From NCBI GenBank assembly GCA_016458225.1, contig JAEMGR010000006.1:171095-235094 (forward strand): DNA of 64,000 nt, read 5' to 3'. Every line of letters begins with the position of its first letter. Position 1 is the stretch's first letter. Positions 62,444-64,000 of the stretch are shown here, piece by piece. Source of the stretch: Myxococcaceae bacterium JPH2 (GTDB lineage: Bacteria; Myxococcota; Myxococcia; Myxococcales; Myxococcaceae). The translations under genes were made by a program, and so were the position numbers. The notes beneath the pieces are model-generated. The model was given only the letters and a program-made list of their open reading frames with translations, searched no databases and was not told the origin of the DNA.

Positions 62444-63436
62444 ATGACGAAACGAGTCTTCGTGGCCAGCGAGTTCGCGCCCCTGCGCACCGTGGTGGTC
62501 GCGCGCAGCCAGATTCGCATTTCGGACGCGGGCGTCATGTCCGAGGCGCAGCTCGAAGCGCGGCTGGCCATCCTGCCCGAGGCCGAGCGCGTGATTGCGC
62601 GTCGCCTGGTGGGGCGCGACCACGCCGAGGCCATGCCCGAGCGGCAGAAGGCTTGGGAGGGTGAGCGACTCGCGCTCCAGGCCGTCTTGGAGAAGCACGG
62701 CGTGCGAGTGCTGCTGCCGTCGCTGCTGACGGAGTCTCAGAAGGAGGCCGGCGGCAAGTACGGCTACAGCAACTCCTACGTGCGCGACCCCTGGTTCACG
62801 GTGGGGGACGTCGTCATCGAAGGCAGCCTGCGGAGCCTGCACCGCCGCCGCGAAGTGCTCCCGTGCCGGACCTTGTTCGCGCAGGAGGTCCTTCCGGCGG
62901 AGTGCAGCTACGTGGCCGTGCCGCAGCCCGATGCCGCGCCCATCGACGCGAAGGGCCCTCAGGTCGGCCCGTTCCTGGAGGGCGGGGACACGTTGGTGCT
63001 GGGCAAGCACGTGTTCGTGGGCCTCTCCGGGCTCGCCTCGTCGGAGTCCGGGGTGGCCTTCCTGCGCAAGCTGCTCGCGCCTCGGGGCTATGTGGTCGAG
63101 CCCGTGCGGCTCAAGAACAACTTCCTCCACCTCGACTGCGCGCTGGGGCTGGTGCGTCAGGGATTGCTTGTTGCGTGCCGCGAGGCGCTCGTCGACGGTC
63201 TCCCCGAGGTCCTGCGCGACTGGGAATGCATCGAGGTCACCGAGGATGAGGCCTCGCGGCTCGGGACCAACGGCCTGCCCATCTCTCCCGATGTCTACGT
63301 CACCGACCCTGTGTTCCAGCGCATCGGTGACGCCATCGCTCGGCATGGCGTGAAGGTCGAGTACGTGGACTTCACCATCTCCCGCTCGTTCGGTGGCGCA
63401 TTCCGCTGCTCGACCCAGCCTCTATGGCGTGAGTAG
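62444..63436 (+). CDS. Amidinotransferase / arginine deiminase-fold enzyme
   Basis: The 330-residue protein has the guanidino-group-modifying fold. Arg114-Asp115-Pro116 (YVRDPWF), the FLEGGD motif (179-182), His229 and Asp231 in NFLHLDCALG, and catalytic Cys322 in FRCSTQPLW are all in the expected order. It could transfer an amidino group (as glycine amidinotransferase does) or hydrolyse a guanidine (as in arginine deiminase). The sequence of the Cys loop is nearer to amidinotransferases. The gene is isolated, so the substrate is not suggested by neighbours. Confidence 0.85.
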   Translation: MTKRVFVASEFAPLRTVVVARSQIRISDAGVMSEAQLEARLAILPEAERVIARRLVGRDHAEAMPERQKAWEGERLALQAVLEKHGVRVLLPSLLTESQKEAGGKYGYSNSYVRDPWFTVGDVVIEGSLRSLHRRREVLPCRTLFAQEVLPAECSYVAVPQPDAAPIDAKGPQVGPFLEGGDTLVLGKHVFVGLSGLASSESGVAFLRKLLAPRGYVVEPVRLKNNFLHLDCALGLVRQGLLVACREALVDGLPEVLRDWECIEVTEDEASRLGTNGLPISPDVYVTDPVFQRIGDAIARHGVKVEYVDFTISRSFGGAFRCSTQPLWRE

Positions 63437-63749
63437 CGCCAGCGTTCCGCGCTGCCGCGACCTCACGGGGCACTCCAGAAGGCTCCAGCCGTTCTCACGC
63501 GACGTGGGGCCGTGGGAAGCGAGATGGGCCAGCTCCTGCCCGTCAATTCCTTGCATGCGCGAGAAGGGAATTGTTTGTCACAAGCTCACGACGACGCGTC
63601 GTCCCTGGGTCGATATCGCACCCACTGTGACCCCAGTTTCTTGCGATCCGTGAAGACCTCCGAGTCTCCTCGCGCGAGCCTCGGAGTCCGGGGCGGCCCT
63701 GGAGAAATTGTGATACGAGGGGATTTTTACCGCGAACCGGAGGCTCGCT
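63437..63749. other. Intergenic region before the terminal lipoprotein gene
   Basis: About 310 bp with more A/T than the flanks and several poly-T stretches near 63725. No gene is seen. A -10-like or -35-like pair could not be placed with confidence. Confidence 0.4.
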
Positions 63750-64000
63750 TTGAAGTTGTTTCGAGTATGTCTGACGTCGTTGCTGGTGGTGTTGGCCGCC
63801 TGTGGTGATGACTCATCGCCCGGAGTCACCCCAGACGCCGGCAGCCCCCGGCCCGACGCGAGCGTCGAGATTCGTGACTCCGGTACGGAGATCAAGGACG
63901 CGGGCTCCGAGACGCCCGACTCCGGCACGGTGACTCCGGATGCGGGCAGCGAGACGCCCGACTCCGGCACGGTGACTCCGGATGCGGGCAGCGAGACGCC
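63750..64000 (+). CDS. N-terminal part of a lipoprotein with Asp/Thr/Pro-rich repeats
   Basis: The best start is TTG at 63750, seven bases after GGAGG. It opens a lipoprotein leader (LTSLLVVLAACGDDS) with Cys18 in the box LAAC. The mature protein then runs through PDAGS-type low-complexity sequence, including the repeat ETPDSGTVTPDAGS, to the window edge. This spacer style is common in surface lipoproteins of myxobacteria, where it links the anchor to a folded domain. The domain itself is outside the window. Confidence 0.75.
   Translation, partial: MKLFRVCLTSLLVVLAACGDDSSPGVTPDAGSPRPDASVEIRDSGTEIKDAGSETPDSGTVTPDAGSETPDSGTVTPDAGSET
63909..64000 (+). repeat. 42-bp tandem repeat in the lipoprotein gene
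   Basis: Two identical 42-bp units (63909-63950 and 63951-63992) encode ETPDSGTVTPDAGS, and a third begins at 63993. The perfect identity suggests recent expansion or contraction. Copy number outside the window is unknown. Confidence 0.9.

Noticed and set aside
63909..64000. Tandem repeats considered as a CRISPR array
   Set aside because: Units are directly adjacent without spacers, in frame with a lipoprotein, and a multiple of three long.

Overview
The window looks like chromosomal DNA of a Cystobacterineae myxobacterium (Myxococcus, Corallococcus or a close relative). GC content is very high and codon third positions are strongly G/C. One secreted protein ends in a MYXO-CTERM-like sorting tail, and there are many lipoproteins, TPR proteins, Hsp70-like proteins and LuxR/TetR regulators. 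There is one tRNA and no rRNA. I saw no recognisable transposase and no CRISPR array.

Layout. 0-6 kb: a partial gene, a GDP-deoxysugar pair (gmd, rmd), then a secreted phytase and a 5'-nucleotidase that look like organic-phosphate scavenging. 6-14 kb: an operon of a DUF2760 protein and two Hsp70-like proteins, tRNA-Ala(CGC) with its own promoter and terminator, and a large membrane-anchored TPR protein. 14.6-18.3 kb: heme O synthase, an ABC exporter pair and a cupredoxin-like lipoprotein. 18.3-22 kb: a CpxP/CpxR/CpxA-like operon (Spy-like protein, proline-rich secreted protein, response regulator, kinase with a His/Trp-rich N-terminus) and a cold-shock gene. 22.7-30.9 kb: mostly stand-alone genes (TetR with VOC protein, S9A peptidase, NTF2-like/PfpI fusion, GT-C-like membrane protein, GNAT, Coa1-like protein).

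31-35 kb is a small toxin or effector locus. It holds an endonuclease/exonuclease/phosphatase (EEP)-fold protein with a basic tail like a nuclear localisation signal, converging on a YopT-like (peptidase C58) cysteine protease. The ends of both genes occur a second time as remnants, so an ancestral convergent pair seems to have been duplicated in tandem and then partly deleted. A 493-codon gene with a possible SMI1/KNR4 (SUKH-like) region sits between the two repeat copies. A decayed histidine kinase pseudogene follows, bracketed by two copies of a 29-bp hairpin.

36.3-53.5 kb resembles a genome-defence island. One co-directional operon encodes a sigma-70-like factor, a small helical protein, an ImmA/IrrE metallopeptidase, a NurA-like protein and a HerA-like translocase. 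Next to it an SbcD/SbcC-like pair converges on a DUF4041/GIY-YIG protein and a 1,726-residue DUF4011 helicase with a C-terminal Vsr/MTES_1575-type nuclease. Paralogous LuxR regulators lie inside (41.5 kb) and just beyond (55.4 kb) this block.

53.7-64 kb: an N-acyltransferase resembling N-acyl amino acid or autoinducer synthases, a heme-oxygenase-like di-iron protein, a LuxR regulator, a six-cysteine secreted peptide, an FAD monooxygenase with a TetR regulator and an operator-like inverted repeat, a large zinc-phospholipase-C-like protein, an amidinotransferase-fold enzyme, and the start of a repeat-containing lipoprotein that runs off the end.
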